Shown piece by piece: positions 44,298 to 54,838 of a DNA stretch of 64,000 bases. The notes beneath the pieces are model-generated. The model was not told the origin of the DNA. It ran no database searches and worked only from the letters and a program-made list of their open reading frames with translations. Each line of letters begins with the position of its first letter. The first letter of the stretch is position 1. Where the stretch lies: NCBI RefSeq assembly GCF_036898095.1, contig NC_090739.1:104542386-104606385 (forward strand). The letters are read 5' to 3'. The DNA comes from Palaemon carinicauda. Its lineage: Eukaryota > Arthropoda > Malacostraca > Decapoda > Palaemonidae. The position numbers were made by a program, and so were the translations under genes.

Positions 44298-44931
44298 ATT
44301 ATCTAGCTGAAAGACTTTTTAGCGAGGTATAAGTACCCACCGCTAGTTAGCGGGAGGTAGCGAGGGTAGACCAACCAACCCCTAACACACACACACACAC
44401 ACACACTGGTGAAATGTCTCCACTTTTTAATTACAGGCATGGCAAATTTGACATTTGTTCTGACACGAATACAAACCCTTTCTCTCTTTACAGTGCAGCG
44501 TCACCCTTAGGTGGGTGGAAGTTCTAAAGCAACTGGCTGATTTCTGACACGGGGTGTAATTCTGTGCTTTGCATGAGCTTAATAGACACACCCTGACACC
44601 ATACTAATTTCAGAATGTGTGAGAGAGCTAACGGCTGGGCAATTGGTGTGATTGTGTGTGAACTGAGCACTGTGACTTGACCAAGTAAGTAATTGTTTGG
44701 AATTTAACCTAGCCATTACCCGACTCCCCCTTGCTGGGAGGAAAGGGACGTAACAAATACACATCATATTTTAGGCTACACAAGGGATATGGTTTTAACT
44801 GCAAACAGAGGTGGTCTGCTTGCAGAGTTCCATGGGTGCTGTGCCCCGAGAAGGGAAGATGAAAGGAGAGACCAGTTACTATACTGTTCATCCCAGACTA
44901 ATCTCAGAAAATGCCTGCCCTTGACCAACTG

Positions 44932-45535
44932 CTAGAGGAGACTAGCTAGAGGAGAAGCCTTCTCAGAAGGAGCTGGAGCAGCCTGTAAGATTGCCTTCCT
45001 CCTGGCACTCTTCAACCCCTTTGAATAAGGCAAAGCTGCACTGATCCAAGGGGGGTCTCTGAGTGCTATAGACAAGGTCAGGACCGTGTCATTACCCTCT
45101 TGATAGGGCTGTCGATGTATTTGACAGACCATTGATGGTTTTCATGCAGGTCAAGACCTGCCAAAAGACATGCCCAGACTCCCTTTGCTCAGCCTCCATT
45201 AGCTTTGGGCTAGTGACTCTAGGAAATAGATTGTCCTCGAAATCTAGTTGCTCATCCACCTCCAAGCTTTCACCCATAGGAGCCCGGGGTGGATCATAGT
45301 CATCAGAATAGGCCGTAGACGACCAGGGCATCTCTTGCAGACATTCTGGAAAAAGAGGCTTCCCTAGACCTCTCTTGGTTAGGTGTGGAAGCTCTAGCCA
45401 AAGACTTGGGAATGGTATTAAAGGCCTTTGGCTCCCTGCGCAGGGGCAGGTACTCCTCCAGAAGAGACGGCCTTGCCGTTTTCTCTTTCCTGGCGATCTC
45501 GCAAAGGATGAGGATCTTTCAGTGATGAGTGGCAA
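44932..45535 (-). pseudogene. DIRS-D Gag remnant
   Basis: The frame 45535-45092 carries FPECLQEMPWSSTAYSDDYD, EQRESGHVFWQVLTCMKTIN and LSNTSTALSRG, matching ESEHAFWQVLGLMRQLNKFK and PETAPREG of B Gag. 45132-44932 continues with GNDTVLTLSIALRDPPWISA and ALPYSKGLKSARRK (compare SAALPWSKLVKGARDR). The C-terminal half of Gag and all of Pol are gone. Confidence 0.75.
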
Positions 45536-46039
45536 TCACAAGCCACCTAGTGGCGGTCACGATATGAGGAATGTTTATCTGAACACAAGTGAAGAGTTAT
45601 TGGTGAGTCACGCACAGCTGACAAGTGATGAACAGCTGACGAGTCATGTACAGCTAGTGAGTCGTGCACGGTCCTTGACAGGACTGAAAAGGCATCTACT
45701 TACCGCAGTCGGGGTGAGAACGTTCAGGGTGGCGAGGAGTAGTAAACTCCGAAGCCTGACGAGCCCCCGAAGTGGAACGTCTGTATGGTTACTCCAAATA
45801 GGAAACATGTTCTGACTGAGTAAGATAAGAAAATCGTTGCTCTCTAGAAGATCTCTAAAACCGAGTCTCTATGGGGGCCTCACTCCCGGACGAGAAATAT
45901 GACCACCTACAGGACTTTGCTCCACCCCTGACGGAAGAGTCGGCTCAGTATGGGGGATAGTGTAGTCTTCAGTGACAAGATAGCAGCTGCTGATCTCCGT
46001 CGAGCTGTCAGCATTTATCTTGGGAAGCGGAAAGGTAGT

Positions 46040-46530
46040 TAAACAGCTGATGAGGGGAAAGTCCCCCTCGAAAGGGAGAGCAGCCCAACACCTTGGGAGG
46101 TTACTCTGCCTCAGAAGGGGAAAGTTGTCCAACCCCTGGAGGCAGACCTCAGGGCAGTGCTCTCTGCTTCCAGTCAATAAGCCTTGTTCAAGTTGGAGGT
46201 TGGCATCAAGCACTACCTGTGAAACATAGCCTAGGCTAGTTTCTGGGTTCACCCCAAAGGGATACCCCAAATAAAACACCTGAAGGAGCCCAGTATGCCA
46301 CTGATCAAGGAAAATTCTCCCTCGGAAGGGAGAGCAGCCCAACATCTGGGAAGGTTAACTCTCCCTCGGAAGGGAAAGTTGTCCAACACCCAGAGGCGGA
46401 CCTCAGGGCAGTACCCTCTGCTTTCCATCAACAAGCCTTGTTCAAGTTGAATGTCGGCATCGAGTGCTACCTGTGAAACGTAGCCGAAGGTAGTTTGTGG
46501 GTTCACCCGAAAGAGATCCCCCGAATGTAC
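46040..46530. repeat. ~260-bp tandem duplication in DIRS-D
   Basis: GGGAGAGCAGCCCAACA, GACCTCAGGGCAGT, AAGCCTTGTTCAAGTTG and GTTCACCCxAAAGxGAT each occur twice, offset by 255-263 bp. On the minus strand the copies read as similar peptides (NLPRCWAALPFEGDF and NLPRCWAALPSEGEF). Confidence 0.85.
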
Positions 46531-47825
46531 CCCCCACTGTCCTCATTCCTACACTTGAGCCTGAGGAACAAAGGAGTAGCAATAGAGTGTGTTGCAGAGA
46601 CTGTACCACTCTCGGCAGGGACTTCGTCCTCGTAAGGGAAAGGTCGTATTCAGCGTGCTGATCAGGAGCTGCCAAAGGCGCAGTACTATAACGGGGCAGG
46701 TAGAGCAGATTCCACAGGAACAAACGGCTCTGCTCTTCTACGTCAGCTGACTTAGCCAAAAAAGAAGCATGGATTTGCTAGATGAGGAAATAAAATAAAT
46801 TATGAAAGAGACACTCCCCTAGGAGGTTCACCTAACCCATGGAAGGGAATAGTGTCCCGGAGAGAACAGAAACTTGATAAGGAATGGGCGCTCCCTTCGC
46901 CGGCCATCATTGTCGTGAGAAGGAGAGCAGCGGCGTAAGAACTGTAAAACAAAGAATTTTAATTAATTAATCCGCTGACGAAACAAACTTTTTGGGAGAA
47001 CCACTCAATCCTCTGGGGTTCCCCGAGGGGGAGCGGACAAGCTAAAGACTATGCATTCCCTCCGGCGGCTAAGTATGGCCATCAGCCCATCGCCACATAA
47101 AGACGTGTGGAGTTAAGAGCTGAAAATTACAAATAGAAAATTATTCCAACATAACTACTGAAGAAAACCATTTGGGAGAGCAACCTAACCCGTGTAATGG
47201 GAAAGGTGTTCCCCCGCAGAGTATCAGTCAGTGGCTCATGTAACGAGGGAAAGTGGCATTGTCAGTGAGGAAGAGCAAGACCAAAGTCAAGATGTGGAAA
47301 GGCCGTAAGCAGTCTTCCTCCAAGAACTTGCGGGAGAGAGTGACGTTAACATCTGAACGGAGGAGGAGTATCCACATGATAACAACTCCCTTATGGCGGA
47401 GTCCGGAGTCACTCGGAGTGCCACCTGCTTATGGGTTATCCGGTAAGATCGTAAGAGAATGTTCTCTGCCTTTGAGAACCTGCCGCACTACGCAGTCACA
47501 AAATCAGCAACAATTGCTGAAAAAATTTTAAATATATATAAAAGCATTACAAGAATGTTTTCATATAAATAAAACGAAAAAACATAAGTCTAAGACTAAG
47601 AAAAGAAAAAATAAGTCAAATGGCCGGTAAGTTGGAGCAGAGAGAGAGACAACATGTCTCGCCCCAAGCCAAAAGCAAAGTGGGTGCTCTGCCCAGGAGT
47701 ATGAGTGGGCGGGGTAACCCGTTACCTCAACCCCTCTTGCTAACCAGCACTTGGGGTGTTATCACTTGCTAAAAGTAATATCCCCTATAAATAGCGAGGG
47801 TTTGTATAGAGTGACGGAACAAATC

Positions 47826-47998
47826 TGCTCTAATATTGTTACTATTCTTAAAATATTTATATTTAATTGTTCAATAATTCTCATATAGTTTATGTATTTC
47901 CTTTCCTCACTGGGATATTTCTCCTGGTGGTGCCCTTGGGCACATAGCAGCCTGCTTTTCCAGCTAGGGTTGTAGCTTAGTTAGCAATAATAATAATA
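47826..47998 (+). repeat. TAA-tailed dispersed repeat, copy 3 (5'-truncated)
   Basis: It begins within the repeat (AATATTGTTACTATTCTTAA), runs to GGTTGTAGCTTAG and (TAA)n, and then meets the 3' end of the LINE. Confidence 0.8.
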
Positions 47999-48260
47999 CA
48001 TATTTACATACATGTACCAAGGCACTTCCCCCAATTTTGGGGGGTAGCCGACATCAACAATGAAACAAAACAAAAAAGGGGACCTCTACTCTCTACGTTC
48101 CTCCAGCCAAACAAGGGACTCAACCAAGTTCAGCTGGTACTGCTAGGGTGCCACAGCCCACTCTCCCACATTATCCACCACAGATGAAGCTTCATAATGC
48201 TGAGTCCCCTACTGCTGCTACCTCCGCCATCATCTAAGGCATCGGAGGAAGCAGCAGGGC

Positions 48261-50285
48261 CTACCGGAACTGCGTCACAATCGCTCGCCATTCATTCCTA
48301 TTTCTAGCACGCTCTCTTGCCTCTCTCACATCTATCCTCCTATCACCCAGAGCTTCCTTCACTCCCTCCATCCACCCAAACCTTGGCCTTCCTCTTGTAC
48401 TTCTCCCATCAACTCTTGCATTCATCACCTTCTTTAGCAGACAGCCATTTTCCATTCTCTCAACATGGCCAAACCACCTCAACACATTCATATCCACTCT
48501 AGCTGCTAACTCATTTCTTACACCCGTTCTCACTCTCACCACTTCGTTCCTAACCCTATCTACTCGAGATACACCAGCCATACACCTTAGACACTTCATC
48601 TCAAACACATTCAATTTATGTCTCTCCGTCAATTTCACTCCCCACAACTCCGATCCCTACATCACAGTTGGTACAATCACTTTCTCATATAGAACTCTTT
48701 TTACATTCATGCCCAACCCTCTATTTTTTACTACCACCTTAACTGCCCCCAACACTTTGCAACCTTCATTGACTCTCTGACGTACATCTGCTTCCACTCC
48801 ACCATTTGCTGCAACAACAGACCCCAAATACTTAAACTGATCCACCTCCTCAAGTAACTCTCCGTTCAACATGACATTCAACCTTGCACCACCTTCCCTT
48901 CTCGTACATCGCATAATCTTACTCTTACCCACATTAACTCTCAACTTCCTTCTCTCACACACTCGTCCAAATTCTGTCACTAATCGGCCAAGCTTCTCTT
49001 CTGTGTCTGCAACCAGTACAGTATCATCCGCAAACAACAACTGATTTACCTCCCATTCATGGTCATTCTCGTCTAACTGTTTTAATCCTCGTCCAAGCAC
49101 TCGAGCATTCACCTCTCTCACCACTCCATCAACGTACAAGTTAAACAACCACGGCGACATCACACATCCCTGTCTCAGCCCCACTCTCACCGGAAACCAA
49201 TCACTCACTTCATTTCCTATCCTAACACATGCTTTACTACCTTTGAAGAAACTTTTCACTGCTTGCAACAACCTTCCACCAACTCCATATAACCTCATCA
49301 CATTCCACATTGCTTCCCTATCAACTCTATCATACGCTTTCTCCAGATCCATAAACGCAACATACACCTCCTTACCTTTTGCTAAATATTTCTCGCATAT
49401 CTGCCTTACTGTAAAAATCTGATTCATACAACCCCTACCTCTTCTAAAACCACCCTGTATTTCTAAGATTGCATTCTCTGTTTTATCCTTGATCTTATTA
49501 ATCATTACTCTACCATACACTTTTCCAACTACGCTTAACAAACTAATACCTCTTGAATTACAATACTCATGCACATCTCCCTTACCCTTATATAGTGGTA
49601 CAATACATGCACAAACCCAATCTACTGGTACCATTGACAACACAAAACACATATTAAACAATCTCACCAACCATTCAAGTACAGTCACACCCCCTTCCTT
49701 CAACATCTCAGCTCTCACACCATCCATACCAGCTGCTTTTCCTACTCTCGTTTCATCTAGTGCTCTCCTCACTTCATCTATTGTAATCTCTCTCTCATTC
49801 TCATCTCCCATCACTGGCACCTCAACACCTGCAACAGCAATTATATCTGCCTCCCTATTATCCTCAACATTCAGTAAACTTTCAAAATATTCCGCCCATC
49901 TTTTCCTTGCCTCCTCTCCTTTTAACAACCTTCCATTTCCATCTTTCAATGTCTCTTCAATTCTTGAGCCAGCCTTCCTTACTCTCTTCACTTCTTTCCA
50001 AAACTTCTTCTTATTCTCTTCATATGAATGACCCAATCCCTGATCCCACCTCAGGTCAGCTGCCCTCTTTGCCTCACGTACCTTGCGCTTTACTTCCACA
50101 TTTTTCTCTCTATATTTTTCATATTTCTCTACACTATTACTATGCAGCCATTCTTCAAAAGCCCTCTTTTTCTCTTCCACTTTTACCTTCACTCCTTCAT
50201 TCCACCATTCACTGCCCTTCCTCGTGCTTCCTCCAACAACCTTCTTGCCACACACATCACTTGCAATCCCAACATGACAAATTCG
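48261..50285 (-). pseudogene. LINE reverse transcriptase half
   Basis: The frame 50312-48657 (first dozen residues are DIRS-C sequence) holds IQGGFRRGRGCMNQIFTV, VAFMDLEKAYDRVDREAMW (Asp322), GLRQGCVMSPWLFNLYVDG and LLFADDTVLVAD (427-435), the canonical non-LTR RT blocks, all intact. A TAG at 48657-48659 ends it after VIVPTVM. The same frame reopens to 48261 with GSELWGVKLTERHK and VDMNVLRWFGHVERM, so a single nonsense change interrupts an otherwise open gene. Function: target-primed reverse transcription. Confidence 0.88.
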
Positions 50286-50481
50286 AAGATAATTTGTATT
50301 TTTCCTAACCATACAAACCTTAGCTATTTACATTGGGTTTACCTTTTAGCGCAGCTGAAATGACGAGCCAATAGTTTTAACGAGGGTTAATTACCCCCGC
50401 GCTAGTTAGCGGGGGGTAGGGGAAGGGTAGCTTGCTACCCCTCCCCCCCCCCACACACCGGTGACTTGCTTCACTTCACTT
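50275..50481. repeat. DIRS-C left (3') inverted terminal repeat
   Basis: TGACAAATTCGAAG edge, GCGCTAGTTAGCGGGGGG and GGGTAGCTTGCTACCC hairpins, ending CTTCACTTCACTT. The flank is LINE sequence. Confidence 0.94.
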
Positions 50482-50526
50482 AGAGGTAGGACTTGACTTG
50501 GGGGTCAGGGATGGCAGGCACATATG

Positions 50527-50629
50527 TGTAAATAGCTAAGGTTTGTATGGTTAGGAAAAATACAAATTATCTTCGAATTTGTCATTTGTTCCGTAACCGA
50601 TATACAAACCACGCTATTTACATTGGGTG
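50527..50629. repeat. DIRS-C internal complementary region
   Basis: Left-edge and right-edge complements joined at GAATTTGTCATTTGTTCC. There is no mismatch to the left edge and one (T/A) to the right. Confidence 0.93.
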
Positions 50630-51103
50630 ACTTACCCCTTAGGAAGGGTGGAAAGTCCCCAGCCTTACTGACTTCGGCTTGCCCGGGGGCTCGATCCCTC
50701 AGTGAGCAACACTAGAGAGAGGGAGCCCCTATACCTCACAAGTTCCTAGCATCGCTAGGAACGAGTGGCCTACATAAAGCAGTGTGTGGAGGAGAGTGTG
50801 ACTCGTCCTATGAAGTTGACCTTGAGACCTTCAGATAGGAATTCTAGGATAGGACGTTTCCAATACCACCTCGTCAGGGTATGGGAGACGCAACAGTATT
50901 AAGCTTAATACTAGGAGCACAAAGAAGCATGGGTTACCTGCAGAGGTCGAGGTCAGCTATGCGAGGACCAGGATGCTGCTTCCCCAAGAGATGGGAGAAT
51001 GAAGAAAGAAATAAGGGTCAGACATACTCTTTCATTCACGCAGACTAAGACCGGGTAACAACGCCCTCAACCTACTGCTACTTGTCCAAAAAGGAGCCTG
51101 AGG

Positions 51104-52090
51104 TTAGACCAGCTGTTGTGCTGCCACCACAGGGCCGATAGAAAACGTATCGAGGCTCCTGTGGGTCACGTCTTGCAGGTAGTGGGCTCTGAAGGTCGTT
51201 TGACGCTTCCAGACCCCAGCTTGAAGTACCTGTGTCATAGAGAAGTTTCTCTTGAAGGCCAGGGATGTAGCAATACCCCGGACATCGTGGGCCCGAGGGC
51301 GACGTGACGGAGGAGGGTCAGGATTCAGGGCATGGTGGATAACCCTTCGAATCCAAGTTGAGATGGTGTTCCTGGTGACCCTCCGCTTAGTCCTGCCTGT
51401 GCTCACAAACAAAGCTCGCACTTGAGGACGGACTGCAGCCGTTCTCTTCAAGTAGTGCCTCAGACACCTCACTGGACATAGTAGCAGCTGGTCTGGGTCG
51501 CTTGTTACAGAACGGAGACTCGCGATCCTAAAAGAGTCGAACCGAGGATCCGGCACTACAGGATTCTGAGTCTTGGCAACAAACTCAGGGACGAACCTGA
51601 ACGTTACCTCCCCACATCCCCTTGAATGGGCGATGTCGTACAAGAGACCATGAAGTTCACTAACCCGCTTGGCCGAAGCCAAAGCGAGTAGGAAAGCCAT
51701 CTTCCAAGACAGGTGGCGATCAGACGCCTGGCGTAATGGTTCGAAGGGAGGTTTCTTAAGAGACCCAAGGACTCGAACCACGTTCCAAGGAGGAGGTCTC
51801 ACTTCCGACTGGGGGCAGGTAAGCTCATAGCTACGTATGAGTAAAGAGAGTTCTAGCGATGAAGAAATATCCACGCCCTTCAGTCTGAAGGCCAAGCTTA
51901 AGGCTGAGCGATAGCCTTTCACTGCCGAGACAGAAAGGCGCATTTCTACCCGCAGATAAACGAGGAAGTCCGCTATTGCTGGAATGGTGGCATCGAGTGG
52001 AGAGATACCCCTTCCACGACACCAACCACAAAAGACTCTCCACTTTGCTTGGTAGACTCCCTCAGAGGACCTTCGCAGGTGCCGAGACAT
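51104..52090 (-). CDS. DIRS-C tyrosine recombinase
   Basis: This 328-aa ORF carries the catalytic domain intact: Arg142 in AKRVSEL, His268-x-x-Arg271 in HDVRG, Trp294 and nucleophile Tyr304 in GVWKRQTTFRAHYL. Residues 1-100 are the core-binding part (AVKGYRSALSLAFRLKG). The Met start lies about 80-100 residues inside the B ORF; the same text (ETIQRLLAERGFSQQVAERM) is open upstream, so the native protein is probably longer. It ends RSLDTFSIGPVVAAQQLV, without the hairpin seen in B, and is the best model of the native C-terminus here. Confidence 0.9.
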   Translation of the reverse strand: MSRHLRRSSEGVYQAKWRVFCGWCRGRGISPLDATIPAIADFLVYLRVEMRLSVSAVKGYRSALSLAFRLKGVDISSSLELSLLIRSYELTCPQSEVRPPPWNVVRVLGSLKKPPFEPLRQASDRHLSWKMAFLLALASAKRVSELHGLLYDIAHSRGCGEVTFRFVPEFVAKTQNPVVPDPRFDSFRIASLRSVTSDPDQLLLCPVRCLRHYLKRTAAVRPQVRALFVSTGRTKRRVTRNTISTWIRRVIHHALNPDPPPSRRPRAHDVRGIATSLAFKRNFSMTQVLQAGVWKRQTTFRAHYLQDVTHRSLDTFSIGPVVAAQQLV

Positions 52091-52497
52091 TCTCTCCGCA
52101 ACCTGTTGCGAAAAGCCTCTCTCCGCGAGGAGACGCTGGATAGTCTCCAGGCGTGAAGCCGAAGCGAGGCTACGGCCCTGTGAGGGACGCCGGAGTGGGG
52201 TTGTCTGAGAAGCTCATGTCGTGGAGGAAGCTCCCTCGGGAGCTCCGTCAGGAGCTGCAAAAGGTCCGGAAACCATTCCGCGTGATGCCGTAGCGGAGCT
52301 ACCAGAGTCCTCGAACAGTTGACCGATAGTCTGGTCCTGTTGAGCACCCTTCTCATCAGACAGAACGGTGGGAAGGCGTATACGTCGATGTTGTCCCACC
52401 GTTGCTGGAAAGCATCTTGCCAGAGTGCCTTGGGGTCCGGGACTAGGGAGCAGTACAGGGACAGCTTGAAGTTCAAGGCTGTCGCGAACAAGTCCAC
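51973..52497 (-). pseudogene. DIRS-C methyltransferase-like domain of the polyprotein
   Basis: The 174-aa frame begins DLFATALNFKLSLYCSLVPD and includes VYAFPPFCLMRRVLN, the Dam-like segment of DIRS polyproteins. It overlaps the recombinase ORF by 118 nt. It returns to the RT frame after a one-base gain in a C-run near 52505, having been preceded by RNase H in another frame. Confidence 0.78.
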
Positions 52498-52509
52498 AGT
52501 CGGGGAACC

Positions 52510-52950
52510 CCCCCAAAGTCAGGACTTTGTTGGCTATCTGAGGATCCAAAGACCACTCGGTACTCACTATCTGCGAGGCCCTGCTCAGACTGTCGGCGAG
52601 CACATTCCTCTTGCCAGGAATGAAGCGAGGTGATAGTGTTATCGAGTGGGTTTCGGTCCACCTCAGAGTCTCTACTGCAAGATGGGATAGCTGCTGCGAA
52701 AAAGTGCCTCCCTGCTTGTTGATATAAGCCACTACCGTGGTGTTGTCGCTCATCACCACCACGGAGTGACCCGCCAGGGACCGTTGGAACTGCTGAAGAG
52801 CCAGAAAGACGGCCTTCAATTCTAGCAGGTTGATGTGTAGGCACTTTTCTGATTCTGACCAAAGGCCTGAGGCCCTCTGGTTCAGAACGTGCGCCTCCCA
52901 CCCTTCTTTTGACGCGTCCGAAAACAGAGTCAATTCCGGGGGAGGACGAG
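52510..52950 (-). pseudogene. DIRS-C RNase H, out of frame with RT
   Basis: Within the long frame 53620-52214, the real coding part reads ELTLFSDASKEGWEAHVLNQ, LHINLLELKAVFLALQQFQ, VVMSDNTTVVAYINKQGG and RFIPGKRNVLADSLS. Both catalytic Asp blocks (FSDAS, DNTT) are intact. It is displaced by a one-base loss in a G-run near 52938 and restored near 52505. Both changes are in homopolymers and could be assembly errors. Confidence 0.8.
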
Positions 52951-52959
52951 AAGACTCAC

Positions 52960-54402
52960 TCACTTCCGCAGGTTCTCGTCGACCAGCCACCACCGCAAGT
53001 CCGTCTGTTCCAGAGACCCCATTGGGATCAGAATGTCCGGGGAATCGGATCCTTGATTCCACCGGGACTTGAGCTGCCATTGAAGGGATCTCATCCTGAG
53101 GTGGCTGTTTGGAACCAGACGAGCCAGGGAGGATAGGTGACCTAAGAGACGCAACCACGATTGGGCTGGGAGTTCTTCTCGCCTGAGGAAGGGTTCCGCC
53201 ACCCTCCTCAGTCTTGCTATCCGGTCGTCTGATGGAAAGGCTTTGTGGAGATTGGTGTCTATTAGCATGCCTAGATAAACCAGTCGTTGGGACGGCTGCA
53301 GAGAGGACTTCTCGAGGTTTACCACGATCCCCAGATCCTGGCAAAGATCCAGAAACCTGTCTCGGTGCCGAAGAAGGGTCGACTCCGAGTCTGCTAGGAT
53401 CAGCCGATCGTCCAGATAACGAAGGAGACGAATGCCGTTCCTGTGCGCCCAAGATGAAATCAGGGTGAACACTCTGGTGAACACCTGAGGAGCTGTGGAG
53501 AGACCAAAACACAGCACCTTGAACTGATAGATCTTGTCGTCTAGGCAAAATCTCAGGTACTTCCTGGAAGACGGATGGATTGGGATCTGGAAGTACGCGT
53601 CCTTTAGATCCAGTGTGCACATGAAGTCTTGTGGTCTCACCGCAAGTCTGACCGTGTCTGCTGTCTCCATGCTAAACCGGGTTTGCTTGACAAACCCGTT
53701 CAGAGCCGAGAGGTCGATGACGGGTCTCCAGCCTCCAGTAGCCTTCTTTACAAGAAAGAGTCGACTGAAGAAGCCTGGGGAGCCGTCGACGACCTCCTGG
53801 AGAGCACCCTTCTCGAGCATGGTCTCGACTTCGGCCTGAAGGGCCAGCCCCTTTGCCGATCCCGTGTCATAGGAGCTCAACGACACTGGATTCACTGTCA
53901 GGGGAGGTTGAGATGTTGTGAACGGGACGCGATAGCCTTGGCCTATCACTGAGACCGTCCAAGCATCGGCCCCGTGTTGCTGCCACCTGCGGACGCAACG
54001 CTGAAGGCATCCCCCCACAGGTGGACACGCAGGGGGACTGCCACCCCTAGGGCTTGCGGCCGCGGCCGCCACCCCTAGGAGTCTTGCCTCCCCTGGAGGA
54101 CTTACCGCCCCTCTTGACCTTGGCTGGAAAGGGCTGGGGCTTAGACACCACCTTCTTAACTGCCGGTGCCTGCTTTGGAGCCTTACGAGGCTGTTGCTGC
54201 TGTTGTGGCGGGGCTGGAGGCTTATAGGGCCGAGTTGTAAGGGCCCTATGGAGGAGGGAGTCCGTGCTGGATTTCCTCCACTTCTCAGCTGTTCGCTCCA
54301 TGTCTTGAGGCTCAAACAGGTTCTCCCCCAGAAGGGAAGCATGTCGGAGCCTACACACATCCACGGCGGGGACCTTCGGATGGAATCTCTCGGACACAGC
54401 AT
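52960..54402 (-). CDS. DIRS-C reverse transcriptase
   Basis: 480-aa ORF. The first ~100 residues are Gag-overlap shadow; the real text starts near residue 115. WQQHGADAWTVSVIGQGYRV, EVETMLEKGALQEV and GGWRPVIDLSALN lead into the palm: CTLDLKDAYFQIP (Asp265), YQFKVLCFGLSTAP, and YLDD at 329-332, all intact. It ends at 52960 just before RNase H because of a one-base loss. It overlaps Gag (ending 54047) in the +1 frame. Confidence 0.88.
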   Translation of the reverse strand: MLCPRDSIRRSPPWMCVGSDMLPFWGRTCLSLKTWSEQLRSGGNPARTPSSIGPLQLGPISLQPRHNSSNSLVRLQSRHRQLRRWCLSPSPFQPRSRGAVSPPGEARLLGVAAAAASPRGGSPPACPPVGGCLQRCVRRWQQHGADAWTVSVIGQGYRVPFTTSQPPLTVNPVSLSSYDTGSAKGLALQAEVETMLEKGALQEVVDGSPGFFSRLFLVKKATGGWRPVIDLSALNGFVKQTRFSMETADTVRLAVRPQDFMCTLDLKDAYFQIPIHPSSRKYLRFCLDDKIYQFKVLCFGLSTAPQVFTRVFTLISSWAHRNGIRLLRYLDDRLILADSESTLLRHRDRFLDLCQDLGIVVNLEKSSLQPSQRLVYLGMLIDTNLHKAFPSDDRIARLRRVAEPFLRREELPAQSWLRLLGHLSSLARLVPNSHLRMRSLQWQLKSRWNQGSDSPDILIPMGSLEQTDLRWWLVDENLRK

Positions 54403-54835
54403 CGCGACGCTTCAACACCGAGTTGGCCCACAGGGTGGTAACCTGGTGCGGCAAAAACTCGATGGAGCGGGTGCCCGAGAGCAAGAAGGTCTCCAGGGCC
54501 TTCCTATTGGTCTCCTTGGACAAGTCCTCCGATCGCAATAGGATGCCCAGAGATCCTAGCCAAAAGTCCAGCCATGGCACACTTAGCGACCTTCTCGTGG
54601 CTAAGAATCTCTGCCGCCGAGAACGACACCTGCCGGGCAGAGAGCTTCTCAAGGGGAACTCCCTTCGCCAGCTCCTCCACAGAGTGATGGAGAGGAAGAG
54701 CGAGGTTGGGCTCACCCAGAATCTCGAAATATCTCCTCTGCTGAAGACGAGGAGGAGGGATGAGCTTGTTCCCGGCAGTGGAACGACTGGAGGAGGCAAA
54801 AAGCGCGAGCTGAGCGTTGGCCCTAGCTCTGGCAC
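54047..54835 (-). pseudogene. DIRS-C Gag C-terminal part
   Basis: The genuine portion from about 54576 down reads WLDFWLGSLGILLRSEDLSK, FLLSGTRSIEFLPHQVTTLW, ERFHPKVPAVDVCRLRHASL, a QQQQQ tract and a basic Gly-rich end (KSSRGGKTPRGGGRGRK). Between about 54880 and 54576 the B-like text (YFEILGEPNLALPLHHSVEE) lies in a neighbouring frame, so two compensating indels flank that stretch. Confidence 0.75.
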
Positions 54836-54838
54836 TCT

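Larger units (their letters stand above)
43748..47823 (-). mobile_element. DIRS-D, degraded DIRS with composite 3' end
   Basis: The right terminus (47673-47823) has the A/B/C-type inverted repeat ending GTGACGGAACAAA. The left side has two partial terminal repeats, 43748-43920 and 44296-44430, separated by a TAA-tailed repeat, and a partial internal complementary region (44432-44520, AAATTTGACATTTGTTCTG). RT and recombinase are missing; only Gag text remains. The outer 3' piece may belong to another copy. Confidence 0.65.

Noticed and set aside
49489..50363. Plus-strand ORFs rich in Ser/Leu/Phe opposite the LINE
   Set aside because: They are antisense shadows of the LINE RT gene, which has the conserved RT blocks on the minus strand.
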